64,000 nucleotides of DNA from an uncultured Bacteroidales bacterium (lineage in GTDB: Bacteria; Bacteroidota; Bacteroidia; Bacteroidales; Paludibacteraceae): the NCBI GenBank assembly GCA_902799705.1, contig CADCBP010000010.1, positions 384 to 64,383 of the forward strand, given 5' to 3'. Positions 6,792 through 14,379 of the stretch are shown here, one piece after another (the stretch's first letter is position 1; every line of letters begins with the position of its first letter). The notes under the pieces were generated by a model. That model was not told the DNA's origin. It saw only the letters and a program-made list of their open reading frames with translations, and did no database searches. A program made the position numbers and the translations under genes.

Positions 6792-8008
6792 AATTCGGGA
6801 TTTAAAATGTTTCTGTCTTTGTATATCTGAAAATAGAGTTCCGTTTTCTGGTCTTGTTCGGGGTCGGTGAAGATGGTGCCGATAGTCTGTTTGGTCTCCA
6901 CCATGTCTCCTTGCTTGACATTCAGTTTGCTGAGGTTGGAATAGACGGTTCGGTAGTTACCGTGTTGTATGATGACGGCGTAAGTACCTCCTACCATGAA
7001 GCAGCTGGTCACCTCTCCTTTGTATGCGGCACGGGCTTTCATGCTGGCAGTTGTCTGGATGTAGATACCTTTGTTGTCTATCGTGACTTGCGAATAGACG
7101 GGGTGTTGCTGTTTGCCGTAGTGTCCGCTGATCATGCCTCGTTCCACGGGCCAGGGAAGGCGTCCTTTGTTTGCCTCAAATCCGCCGGCTATCAGTTTCT
7201 GCTCTTTGGTCAGTGAGGTCTTGGAGTCTTTCGCCGTCTGCTTACGGATCATGTCATCGATTTTCTTGTTCAGCTCCGCCACTTTCTTCTGTTTCTGGTT
7301 CAACTGCTTGGTCAGATCTTTCTCTTTGGACTTCAGCTGGTTGAGCATGTTTTGCTGCTTGCGTTCGTCACGTCTGAGGTGCTCCTGTTCGCGTTTGCGC
7401 GAGGAGAGGGCATTCTGTTTGTCGTTACGATTGGTTTGTAGCAGGTCGTTTTGCACGTCTATCTCCGCCTGGGTATTCTCAATGCGCTCTACCTGTCTCT
7501 GACGGAAATGTGCGAACTCCTGAAGGTAGCGTGCGCGGCGGGCTAACTGCTGGAAACTGTCGCTGCTGATGAGAAAGAGCAGGGGGGATTGTTGCAGCCG
7601 GGCGTAGTGGGTCTGACGTGTCATGCGGGCATAGTCCTCTTTGTAGCCTTCCAGCACCTGTTGCAGCGAGTCGCGGGTGTTACCCAAGGCTTTCATCTCA
7701 CGGTCGAGGGCGGTGATTTCGTTGTCCAGAGTACGGATGAGTTTCTTCTGGTTTTTGATGTTCTGCTGGGTGAGTTGCAGTTTGTTCAGGGTTGCCGTCT
7801 CATCTTTTTTCGTTTGTTTGAGCATGTTATTCGTCTGCTCAATCTCCTGTTGCAACTTACGTTGTTTCTTCTGCAGGTCTTTCACGCTGTCCGCTGCGTA
7901 AATTGAAAATTGAAAACTGAAAATTGAAAGGACCAAAAGCCCTAACAATCTTCTTACTATTTTCCTTTCAGCTTTCAACTTTAAACTTTCAAAGTATCTT
8001 TGACACAT
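6776..8008 (-). CDS. EnvC-like murein hydrolase activator (coiled coil plus degenerate LytM)
   Basis: 410 residues: signal peptide (to about residue 39, ...SIYAAD), long coiled coil of Lys/Gln/Leu (about 42-255) and a C-terminal M23/LytM domain (about 290-405). The LytM zinc ligands are missing: the normal HxxxD region reads QVTIDNKG and the HxH position reads QHGN, so it is probably an activator of amidases at the septum, as E. coli EnvC, rather than an enzyme. The N-terminus is encoded by two heptad arrays (7900-7927, 7965-7992). It overlaps DUF4292 by 20 bases. Confidence 0.75.
   Translation of the reverse strand: MCQRYFESLKLKAERKIVRRLLGLLVLSIFSFQFSIYAADSVKDLQKKQRKLQQEIEQTNNMLKQTKKDETATLNKLQLTQQNIKNQKKLIRTLDNEITALDREMKALGNTRDSLQQVLEGYKEDYARMTRQTHYARLQQSPLLFLISSDSFQQLARRARYLQEFAHFRQRQVERIENTQAEIDVQNDLLQTNRNDKQNALSSRKREQEHLRRDERKQQNMLNQLKSKEKDLTKQLNQKQKKVAELNKKIDDMIRKQTAKDSKTSLTKEQKLIAGGFEANKGRLPWPVERGMISGHYGKQQHPVYSQVTIDNKGIYIQTTASMKARAAYKGEVTSCFMVGGTYAVIIQHGNYRTVYSNLSKLNVKQGDMVETKQTIGTIFTDPEQDQKTELYFQIYKDRNILNPELWIAK
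7900..7992. repeat. Two heptad arrays encoding the EnvC-like signal peptide
   Basis: Array 7900-7927: AAATTGA and AAACTGA units, four copies. Array 7965-7992: CTTTCAA-type units, four copies. The block between them (GGACCAAAAGCCCTAAC and TCTTCTTACTAT) is nearly repeated at 9461-9490 before another exported protein. Confidence 0.8.
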
Positions 8009-8543
8009 CTACTTGCGTATATTTGTTCAGCCGTATATTGTTCACTCTCACGGGTACGTCGAGTTGGCGTGCGGGATATTCGATTACCAGTTCGATCATC
8101 TCTTCGCCGAACGAGTACACGAGTCGCGCTCTCTCGCTGCCTGTAGGCAAGTCAGCGGTGCAAATCTGCTGGAGTTCGTCCCAGTTGAGGGATGGGGTCA
8201 GCCGCCGGTTGATGTCCGCGTAGGTGACTTTGGCGTAGCGGCCGTGGAGCTTGTCGATCGCGGTGACTTCGATAGGTGTCGCTTCGACGCGTAGTATCTC
8301 CATGCCTAAAAGAGGCATCACGCTGATGACGAGCATCGAGTCGTGTACCGTCTGCATCGTCACGTTTGCCGACAGACGTTCTTCGTTGGTCGTCACGGTC
8401 GCCCGTGCTCCTTGTATGAGGCAGGTGTGCCATGCCGGTACACTGATCTCTGACGGCTGATTGCTGATAGCTCCTCTCTTGGCGCCGCAAGCCGCGAGCA
8501 GCAAGGCGGCACACACCAATACTATGTATTTATTTAATCGCAT
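7989..8543 (-). CDS. DUF4292 family lipoprotein
   Basis: 184 residues with lipobox LLAAC (Cys about 19). The fold is that of the LolA/LolB-like DUF4292 family, which in Bacteroidota lies between a TPR protein and a M23/EnvC-like gene exactly as here. A role in envelope lipoprotein or lipid handling is suspected but not shown. A heptad repeat (8442-8476) encodes AISNQPSEIS right after the lipobox, the flexible tether region. It overlaps the TPR gene by 14 bases. Confidence 0.75.
   Translation of the reverse strand: MRLNKYIVLVCAALLLAACGAKRGAISNQPSEISVPAWHTCLIQGARATVTTNEERLSANVTMQTVHDSMLVISVMPLLGMEILRVEATPIEVTAIDKLHGRYAKVTYADINRRLTPSLNWDELQQICTADLPTGSERARLVYSFGEEMIELVIEYPARQLDVPVRVNNIRLNKYTQVDVSKIL
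8442..8476. repeat. In-frame heptad repeat in the DUF4292 gene
   Basis: Units ACTGATC, TCTGACG and near variants, five in phase. The unit type nnCTGAn is shared with the arrays in ftsW, murE and batD. Confidence 0.75.
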
Positions 8544-9510
8544 TCAGATGTTTTTTCACTTCTTTGACTGTTTCCTCGTTTTGGGCATGCAAGAGGGCGC
8601 GATTCAGGTAGAACTTCGCCAGGTCGTTCTGTCCTTTGAGGTGCAAAATCCATCCGTAGGTATCGAGATAGATAGCATTGTTCGGGTCCTCGCGAATGGT
8701 TATTTCGCTCATCCGTTCCGCTTTCTGCAGGTCGCCTTTATGGGTGGCGAGCATGTAGGCGTAGTTGTTCAAGACGCTTATGTTGCCGGGTTGGATGGCT
8801 AATATCTTGTCGAAGGTAGCGTATATCTCTGCGGGCTTGGCTTTCAGACGCTCCAGTGTCTCTGCGCGGAAGAGGAGGAACTGGATGTCTGTGGGGTCGA
8901 GTTCGAGGTATCTGTCCACTACGACCAATGCCTTTTTAGGCTTGTTGATCGTCGCATAGATGCCATAACGCGTCGCTGCACTATAGACCGTAAATCCTTT
9001 CACGCCGTCAATACGGTCCTGTATTTTGAGAGCTTTCTTCCATTCGCGAAGTCCGATATAGACGCGTTGCAGTTGCTCCATGAGCTCGGCGTTCTCAGGA
9101 TTCTCTTTCAACGCCCGCTCCATGACATACATGGCTTGGATGACATCCTCTTCCGTCTTATGTTCCAAGAGCGCGGACGTATAGCGATACCATGAGTCGC
9201 GAGGGTTCGCTTGGAAAGCACGTTTGAGTGCGTCCATTGCCCGTTCTTCCTGTCCCATCATATGATAGAGTACGCCGAGATATTCGAGTGTCTTCCCGTC
9301 GTCGGGACGGATAGCGTCGCAGAACTCCAATAGCACCAACGCTTGTGGGAGATCATTGTGGTCCAATGCCTCTCTCGCCGCGTACCAGTAGTAGGAGAAT
9401 TGCTGTTCCTGCTCCACCGTCTGAGGAGCAGAAAGTGAAAATTGAAAAGTGAAAAGTGAAAGGACCATAAGCCCTAACCCTCTTCTGACTATGTTTCTTT
9501 CACCTTTCAT
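8530..9510 (-). CDS. TPR-repeat exported protein
   Basis: 326 residues: signal peptide (to about residue 27, ...FSLSAPQ) and then tandem tetratricopeptide repeats, for example ALVLLEFCDAIRPDDGKTLE, AMDALKRAFQANPRDSWYRY, AERMSEITIREDPNNAIYLD and LAKFYLNRALLHAQNEE. Such TPR proteins are protein-protein scaffolds of the periplasm or outer-membrane inner face. Gene order TPR, DUF4292, EnvC-like is typical for Bacteroidota. The signal peptide is encoded by repeat DNA closely related to that of the EnvC-like gene. Confidence 0.8.
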   Translation of the reverse strand: MKGERNIVRRGLGLMVLSLFTFQFSLSAPQTVEQEQQFSYYWYAAREALDHNDLPQALVLLEFCDAIRPDDGKTLEYLGVLYHMMGQEERAMDALKRAFQANPRDSWYRYTSALLEHKTEEDVIQAMYVMERALKENPENAELMEQLQRVYIGLREWKKALKIQDRIDGVKGFTVYSAATRYGIYATINKPKKALVVVDRYLELDPTDIQFLLFRAETLERLKAKPAEIYATFDKILAIQPGNISVLNNYAYMLATHKGDLQKAERMSEITIREDPNNAIYLDTYGWILHLKGQNDLAKFYLNRALLHAQNEETVKEVKKHLNAIK

Positions 9511-9541
9511 TCTTTCACTCTTTCAACTTTCAACTTTCAAA
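9432..9541. repeat. Heptad arrays at the start of the TPR gene and dut-TPR gap
   Basis: AAAGTGA/AAATTGA units (9432-9459) encode the hydrophobic core of the signal peptide. TTTCAAC-type units (9497-9541) fill the entire 26-bp gap to dut and the first codons of the TPR gene. Closely similar to 7900-7992. Confidence 0.8.
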
Positions 9542-9971
9542 GTTCCCCGCTATGTCCGAAGCCTCCTGCGCCTCGTTCGGTGTCGCTCAGTTCCGTCACC
9601 TCGACGATGTCGGGTGTCTCGTGGCGTGCGATGACCATCTGACAGATACGCTCTCCGGGTTCGATAGTCTGCGGTTCACCACTCAGGTTGATGAGTATGA
9701 CTCCCACTTCTCCGCGGTAGTCGGCGTCGATGGTTCCCGGGGTGTTGAGCACGGTCAGTCCGCGTTTGAGAGCCAGCCCGCTACGCGGACGAATCTGTGC
9801 CTCGTAGCCTGCCGGCAGTTCGATGAACAGTCCCGTGGGAATCAACTTGCGTTCCATCGGTGCTAATGTAACAGGTGCGTCGATGTTACAGCGTATATCC
9901 AAGCCTGCCGCCTGCGCACTCTCGTACTTAGGCAGGGCGTTCTTGCTCTTATTGATAATCTTCAAAACCAT
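9537..9971 (-). CDS. dut: dUTP diphosphatase
   Basis: 144 residues with all five trimeric dUTPase motifs: [50 protein letters not shown] and the C-terminal [10 protein letters not shown], whose glycine-rich arm closes over the active site. It hydrolyses dUTP to dUMP and diphosphate, keeping uracil out of DNA and feeding dTMP synthesis. Length is normal. It starts 29 bases after the lipid kinase gene in the same operon, and the repeat array of the next gene begins at its stop codon. Confidence 0.95.
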   Translation of the reverse strand: MVLKIINKSKNALPKYESAQAAGLDIRCNIDAPVTLAPMERKLIPTGLFIELPAGYEAQIRPRSGLALKRGLTVLNTPGTIDADYRGEVGVILINLSGEPQTIEPGERICQMVIARHETPDIVEVTELSDTERGAGGFGHSGEL

Positions 9972-10000
9972 ACTCTTTCACTCTTTAATTCTTTCAACGC

Positions 10001-10894
10001 CTAAAACCTCTTTTCCGCCAGCACTCTTAGTCCGTCAGGAACGATTTTGATATGTATATCTTTGTCCATCTCCACGGGGTCTCCGTCGATATGGAACGGT
10101 CCTGCCTCTTCTCGTTCGAGAGTGATTTCTTCAGCCCGGATGGTATCCATGAAATGGCTGTCGTCAATACTTCCCGCGAACAGGCGCAGAGCCAGCGATG
10201 CGCTTCCGAGGATGGCGTGGCTCGACATGAGCATGATATCCATCTTGCCGTCCTGGATACTGGCTTTGGGTGCGATGAGGGCTTCGTAACCCCATTGGTT
10301 AGCGTTGGCGAAGGTGATGAGGAAGGCGCGGTGCGTCACGTCGATGCCGTCACCTATGAGGTGGTATGTTTGTGGTTGGTATGCGACCGCTTCCTTGAGC
10401 ACATTCTGCAGGTAAGTCATAAATCCGCGTTTGTTGCTGCCGGCGAAATTATCCGCTACCAACGCATCAAAACCCGTGCCACAAGTACTGACGAACAGTT
10501 TGCCATTAGCCAAACCGTAGTCCACGGAGATAGGTTCGCTATGGTTGATGAGTTCGATAGCTTTCTGCGGACGCAGAGGGATGTTCAGATGGCGAGCGAA
10601 ACCATTACCGCTCCCGAGGGGGATGATGCCGAGAGCTGTTTTTGAGTCGCGCAGTCCCTGCGCCACTTCGTTGACCGTTCCGTCCCCTCCGACGGCAACA
10701 ACGGCGTCAAAGCCCATACGGGCGTATTGGCGTGACAGTTCCGCGGCATGGCCGGCATACTCGGTGAAGGTGATATTCGGCAGCCATTGTTTTTCGTCCA
10801 GTGTCTGCATGATCACTTTCGGCAACTTGCGTTTCTCTTTCTGCGTTTCTTTGGCTCCGGAAATGGGGTTGATGATAAAAGCTATATTTTTCAT
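10001..10894 (-). CDS. Diacylglycerol kinase family lipid kinase
   Basis: 297 residues starting MKNIAFIINPISG. The DAGK catalytic motif GGDGTVNEVAQGL lies at about residues 63-75, with IPLGSGNGFARHL after it and a C-terminal FHIDGDPVEM; this is the YegS/DgkB family that phosphorylates diacylglycerol or related lipids at the inner membrane. The frame is open up to 10978 but the promoter -7 box lies at 10948-10955, so the ATG at 10894 is right. It is the first gene of the leftward operon. Confidence 0.85.
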   Translation of the reverse strand: MKNIAFIINPISGAKETQKEKRKLPKVIMQTLDEKQWLPNITFTEYAGHAAELSRQYARMGFDAVVAVGGDGTVNEVAQGLRDSKTALGIIPLGSGNGFARHLNIPLRPQKAIELINHSEPISVDYGLANGKLFVSTCGTGFDALVADNFAGSNKRGFMTYLQNVLKEAVAYQPQTYHLIGDGIDVTHRAFLITFANANQWGYEALIAPKASIQDGKMDIMLMSSHAILGSASLALRLFAGSIDDSHFMDTIRAEEITLEREEAGPFHIDGDPVEMDKDIHIKIVPDGLRVLAEKRF

Positions 10895-10947
10895 ATTTCG
10901 ACAGTAGTCATGCGCGCATGCCCATATAGCGCGAATAAATTTGGCTG

Positions 10948-10979
10948 CAAAGGTACAAAAAAAGAATGATATGTGCAAA
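10948..10979 (-). promoter_or_regulatory. Promoter of the lipid kinase to U32 operon
   Basis: Minus strand TTTG (10976-10979), 20 bp, TACCTTTG (10948-10955), then CAGCC. The spacer begins CACATATC, as in other promoters here. Confidence 0.75.
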
Positions 10980-10994
10980 TATTTTTGTATTTTA

Positions 10995-11019
10995 CAAAAA
11001 AAATAGCACCTTTCGGTGC
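10995..11019 (-). terminator. Terminator 2 of the tonB-like/regulator unit
   Basis: GCACC/GGTGC stem with a four-base loop followed on the minus strand by TATTTTTTTG. Confidence 0.65.
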
Positions 11020-11081
11020 CCTTGGGGCATGATAACTGACCAGTTGACGAGCGCTTTTAAAAACTTTGTAGTAATAAATAC

Positions 11082-11105
11082 AAAAACAAGCCCGTTTTCG
11101 CGGGC
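11082..11105 (-). terminator. Terminator 1 of the tonB-like/regulator unit
   Basis: GCCCG/CGGGC stem with a six-base loop, followed on the minus strand by TTGTTTTTG. First of two consecutive terminators. Confidence 0.7.
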
Positions 11106-11195
11106 CTGCATAAACCATTTCACATTTGTGGTTGTATTAACAAACAGGATGGAGAGTTACCTTACTTTCTTGATGCGAAATGGTGTTCGAGACGA

Positions 11196-11846
11196 TTATT
11201 TCAGTTTGAAGACCACAGGAATAGTATAGTGAACATTTACCGGTTCGCCGTTTTCTTTACCCGGTTTCCAGTCCGGCATGTTATTCACAACGCGCAAGGC
11301 TTCGTTATCCAGACTTTCCGTGCCGCTGGACTTGACCACATGCGCATCCGTCACCTTCCCTTCTTTCGTGATCACAAACGAGCAAGCAACCCGTCCTTCT
11401 TTCTTATCCTTTTTTGCGTCTGCCGGATACTTTACATTATCCATCAGATACGTCATCATTGCAGACATACCGCCTGGGAATTCCGGCATGCTGTCCGGCG
11501 CCAGAACCGGCAGTTCGGGTTTCACTTCGGCTTCAATAGAAGTAGCGATAGTCGTTTTGCTGTCACTCTTTACGTCACTCTTTACCACGTACACATTGTT
11601 TCTTTTTTCATTACCGTTCCTGGTAACAGTCACCGAAGAGGAGCATTTTTTGCCAGATTCGGTGGTGTTAACAACAACTACATTGCCATCTTCGACTTTG
11701 ACCACTTTGGTTTGTATCGTGGAACTGTCGCTTTTTGCGTTTTTTTTGCTTCCTGCGCACACGCTTATTGAAACGAGCAGGCAAAGTGCGCTAAATAATA
11801 CTTTCGTTTTCTTAGCCGCAAGGGCACGATTAATTGCATTCTTCAT
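11196..11846 (-). CDS. TonB family energy transducer-like protein
   Basis: 216 residues. N-terminal hydrophobic segment at about residues 15-33 (signal or membrane anchor), a Ser/Lys-rich linker, and a C-terminal TonB domain: PEFPGGMSAMMTYLMDNV, then VACSFVITKEGKVTDAHVVK and a final NVHYTIPVVFKLK. TonB proteins pass proton-motive energy from ExbBD to outer-membrane receptors; soluble look-alikes with this domain are very common in Bacteroidota and may bind other partners. It overlaps the upstream HTH regulator gene by 4 bases. Confidence 0.8.
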   Translation of the reverse strand: MKNAINRALAAKKTKVLFSALCLLVSISVCAGSKKNAKSDSSTIQTKVVKVEDGNVVVVNTTESGKKCSSSVTVTRNGNEKRNNVYVVKSDVKSDSKTTIATSIEAEVKPELPVLAPDSMPEFPGGMSAMMTYLMDNVKYPADAKKDKKEGRVACSFVITKEGKVTDAHVVKSSGTESLDNEALRVVNNMPDWKPGKENGEPVNVHYTIPVVFKLK

Positions 11847-12742
11847 TTTTCTTTTGTTTTGAGGGTTATACTTATTAATTTTTCACGCAAGTCCGCAGCA
11901 ATGGTACCAAGTTTCTGCGCTGTGCGTGTTTTTTTATTGCTTATACTGTTTTGCGACAACATCATAATATCTGCTATTTCCTTAGCCGACAAATCCAATA
12001 GAACCAGCACGCAAAAGCGAATGTCTTGTTCCGAGAGTTCCGGCTGTGCAGCCTGCAGTTTGTCCACTGCATCATACAGATACGCGTTAACTGTCGTGCA
12101 GAATTGTTTGTAATCGTCCCAATGGAGTGCCACCTGGATTTTTCCCTGTGACAACACCAAGGCGATATTACGCTCCAAATCCTCGCGTTTGACGGACTGG
12201 GAGGAACTTTTCCTGTTGCGATAAACGGCATATACTGCTATTCCTGCCCCGACCAACACTATGGTCAGTAATAGAATCAGGACATTATGCTTGCGCGTGT
12301 TCGCGGTCTTCGTTTGTATCACTTCACGATGGATGGTGCGGGTGGCCTGTAACATGGTGGCGTCGCCTTCCTCGCGATATCGGCGCTCGGCTATCAGGCT
12401 CAGTTCAATCACGGAAAGCGGGTAGTAAACGGAATCGCTCAGATAGAGGAACTCGTTTGCCGCCTGACTGAAACAATCGAAAGCCAGCGAATCCTGTTGC
12501 CCGGCCAGATACGCCTTGCCGAGATGATAAATTACTTTTGCCTCTTTGGCTGTCTGTCCTTTGGTGCGGAATGTTTCAGCCGCATCCTGTAATGCAGGTA
12601 TATTCGCGTACGTCTGTAGCGCGTTTTCCAAGGAGTCAGCAGTCCGAAGAGTGGCATCGGCTACCTGTTCGCTCTTCCTATCGTGCGTCGCACACGCAGA
12701 CAGCGCACAGAGGATAATAATGTATGAGACAATTTTTCGCAT
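11843..12742 (-). CDS. Membrane-anchored TPR/HTH transcription regulator
   Basis: 299 residues starting MRKIVSYIII. Lipobox-like LSAC near residue 17, TPR-like helices (about 25-140), one transmembrane helix (VLILLLTIVLVGAGIAVYAV, about 155-175), then a cytoplasmic part ending in a LuxR-like helix-turn-helix (DLSAKEIADIMMLSQNSISNKKTRTAQKLG). This architecture is common for Bacteroidota regulators that sense the envelope. The ATG at 12742 lies just after the promoter -7 box (12799-12806). It is coupled to a TonB-like gene, its likely target or partner. Confidence 0.7.
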   Translation of the reverse strand: MRKIVSYIIILCALSACATHDRKSEQVADATLRTADSLENALQTYANIPALQDAAETFRTKGQTAKEAKVIYHLGKAYLAGQQDSLAFDCFSQAANEFLYLSDSVYYPLSVIELSLIAERRYREEGDATMLQATRTIHREVIQTKTANTRKHNVLILLLTIVLVGAGIAVYAVYRNRKSSSQSVKREDLERNIALVLSQGKIQVALHWDDYKQFCTTVNAYLYDAVDKLQAAQPELSEQDIRFCVLVLLDLSAKEIADIMMLSQNSISNKKTRTAQKLGTIAADLREKLISITLKTKEK

Positions 12743-12798
12743 AATACGTGTTGTTTTAGTCACTTTTCGGACTACAAATTTTGTTCCAAAATCCACTG

Positions 12799-12830
12799 CA
12801 AAGGTACTACAATTTTCAAAGCCATCCAAA
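12799..12830 (-). promoter_or_regulatory. Promoter of the HTH regulator and TonB-like gene
   Basis: Minus strand TTTG (12827-12830), 20 bp, TACCTTTG (12799-12806), then CAGTGG. The leader before the ATG at 12742 is about 50 bases. Confidence 0.75.
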
Positions 12831-12913
12831 TTTTTTTATGCGACAAATGATTTTGTAACGTGCTGATTTACAGTGCTGTTGCAAAAATAATTAGCGACAT
12901 GCTATTCTGTAAC

Positions 12914-12949
12914 TACGACAAAAGCGGGCCGAAACCCGCTTTTGTCGTA
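12914..12949 (-). terminator. Perfect 15-bp stem terminator hairpin
   Basis: TACGACAAAAGCGGG pairs exactly with CCCGCTTTTGTCGTA around a six-base loop. It follows the DUF6249-like gene. The T-run lies inside the stem. Confidence 0.7.
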
Positions 12950-12977
12950 TAACAACCAAAGTATGAAGCTTTGGGCG

Positions 12978-13403
12978 TTAGTCTTCTTTCCTGCTATCCT
13001 CGGTCGGTTTTTGTTTCTTAGCCAGCCGCAGTTCAACAAGGAATGAACATAACATTCCTATACCGACACCAAAGGCGATGATGAGCCAGAAATAGATGTT
13101 AGTACAAAAAACATCAGCCAGCCAGTTAATCAAAGTTCCGAGACCTACGCCGAGCAGGATACATGCCGTACGCAATGTGCTGAGATCAATCGTGCCGGGC
13201 TTCTTGGCTTTCTTCGGTTCGTCAATGAGCAGTTTGGCGGTCTCCGGATCGGTGTGGTTCTCAATGATGAGTTGACGGATTTCTTTGTCCTTCGTCTTTT
13301 TGTGCATAGAGGACCAAAAGGCCATTACTACAGCTATGATAGGCAGACCAAAAATACAAATAATGGCTACGATACCAACAAAATTATCAGCTATATATTC
13401 CAT
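12978..13403 (-). CDS. DUF6249-like small membrane protein
   Basis: 141 residues with an N-terminal membrane helix (about 10-30), a charged cytoplasmic segment (KKTKDKEIRQLIIENH, then KKAKKPG), and two more helices (about 80-125). The layout matches the DUF6249 group found next to ECF sigma factors in Bacteroidota. A role in the sigma factor circuit is inferred from position only. It lies 91 bases after the anti-sigma-like gene and ends before the 12914-12949 hairpin. Confidence 0.6.
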   Translation of the reverse strand: MEYIADNFVGIVAIICIFGLPIIAVVMAFWSSMHKKTKDKEIRQLIIENHTDPETAKLLIDEPKKAKKPGTIDLSTLRTACILLGVGLGTLINWLADVFCTNIYFWLIIAFGVGIGMLCSFLVELRLAKKQKPTEDSRKED

Positions 13404-13494
13404 AATACTAAAAATTTTAATTGTTTAACAATGTTTGTTTGGGGAGTTGACTAGTATGCTCCTCTATTTGTATGATACGCGGAGTGCGAAAAGG

Positions 13495-13803
13495 TTACAC
13501 CTCCGGCGAGAAATAATGTAAACGTTGCGCAGCCAGAATAAGGATGGTGGCAATCGGCAGGGCGATACTCAGAACCCGTAATGGTTCCGGCATCTCCGGC
13601 ATAAAGACGAACAATGCGTAGATATACACCACTACCGCTACTGGCAGGCCGAAACAAATGCCTAAAAGCTTCGCCCATTTGCGCAAGGTCTTGAGGCGCA
13701 AGTCGCGACGAACAGTGCGCATGACGGTAGCGTTAATCTGCGCTATTTCCGGTTGCCGCTTGGCGCTCTCGCGCAGTAAGATGTCTAATTCTTGATCGGT
13801 CAT
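13495..13803 (-). CDS. Short membrane protein, probable sigma-factor partner
   Basis: 102 residues: cytoplasmic N-terminus starting MTDQELDILLRESAKRQ, two membrane helices (about 45-67 and 75-92). The first 45 residues are helical and charged, like the sigma-binding part of small anti-sigma factors, but no zinc motif is present. It overlaps the sigma factor gene by 4 bases, so translational coupling supports a direct partnership. The anti-sigma role is inferred from position. Confidence 0.55.
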   Translation of the reverse strand: MTDQELDILLRESAKRQPEIAQINATVMRTVRRDLRLKTLRKWAKLLGICFGLPVAVVVYIYALFVFMPEMPEPLRVLSIALPIATILILAAQRLHYFSPEV

Positions 13804-14324
13804 GATTGCATTTTCCTTTTTATTCGTTCGCGTATGCGGTACATGCGTACCTTGATATTATTTTCCGTTTGCCCGAGTCGTTGGGCGATGGTTTGCAACG
13901 GGAGGTTTTCGTAATAATGCCATTGGATGATTTGCCGGTCGGCTACGGGCAGTTGAGCGATAGCGGCTTCCATGGCTTGGAGTTGTAACTCTTTCTGCTC
14001 GTCATAGCTTTCGTCCGGCGGGTCGGTGTTCTCGTCCAACGGCTCCATGTTTTTCTCTTTCTCCAACATGCGCAGCGCTATATGGTTGGCGATGATGGTG
14101 ACCCATGCTCCGAAGTTCTCTCCGCGCCAACTGTCCAACTGACGATATGCCTGAATGAACGCCATTTGCGTCACTTCCTGTGCGTTGTCTTCGTCCTTCA
14201 TCAGACGCAAGGCTGCACCATAGACACGGGAGGTATATCGCTTCATCAGCGTCTCGAACGCACGTGCGTTGCCCTCTTGCAACACCTCGCGTATCAGTTC
14301 TATATCCGAAGGCTGAAACAGCAT
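13800..14324 (-). CDS. ECF-type RNA polymerase sigma factor
   Basis: 174 residues with sigma region 2 (FETLMKRYTSRVYGAALRLMKDEDNAQEVTQMAFIQAYRQL, residues about 23-63, including the -10 binding segment) and region 4 (AIAQLPVADRQIIQWHYYENLPLQTIAQRLGQTENNIKVRMYRIRERIK) with a helix-turn-helix. The regions are joined by an acidic linker. ECF factors of Bacteroidota govern surface and stress genes. Coupled to a small membrane protein that likely holds it inactive. Confidence 0.85.
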   Translation of the reverse strand: MLFQPSDIELIREVLQEGNARAFETLMKRYTSRVYGAALRLMKDEDNAQEVTQMAFIQAYRQLDSWRGENFGAWVTIIANHIALRMLEKEKNMEPLDENTDPPDESYDEQKELQLQAMEAAIAQLPVADRQIIQWHYYENLPLQTIAQRLGQTENNIKVRMYRIRERIKRKMQS

Positions 14325-14379
14325 ACTCTATCTATACGATACGCCTGTCCGCCAAAGGTTACACCCTGTGTGCTTTTTT

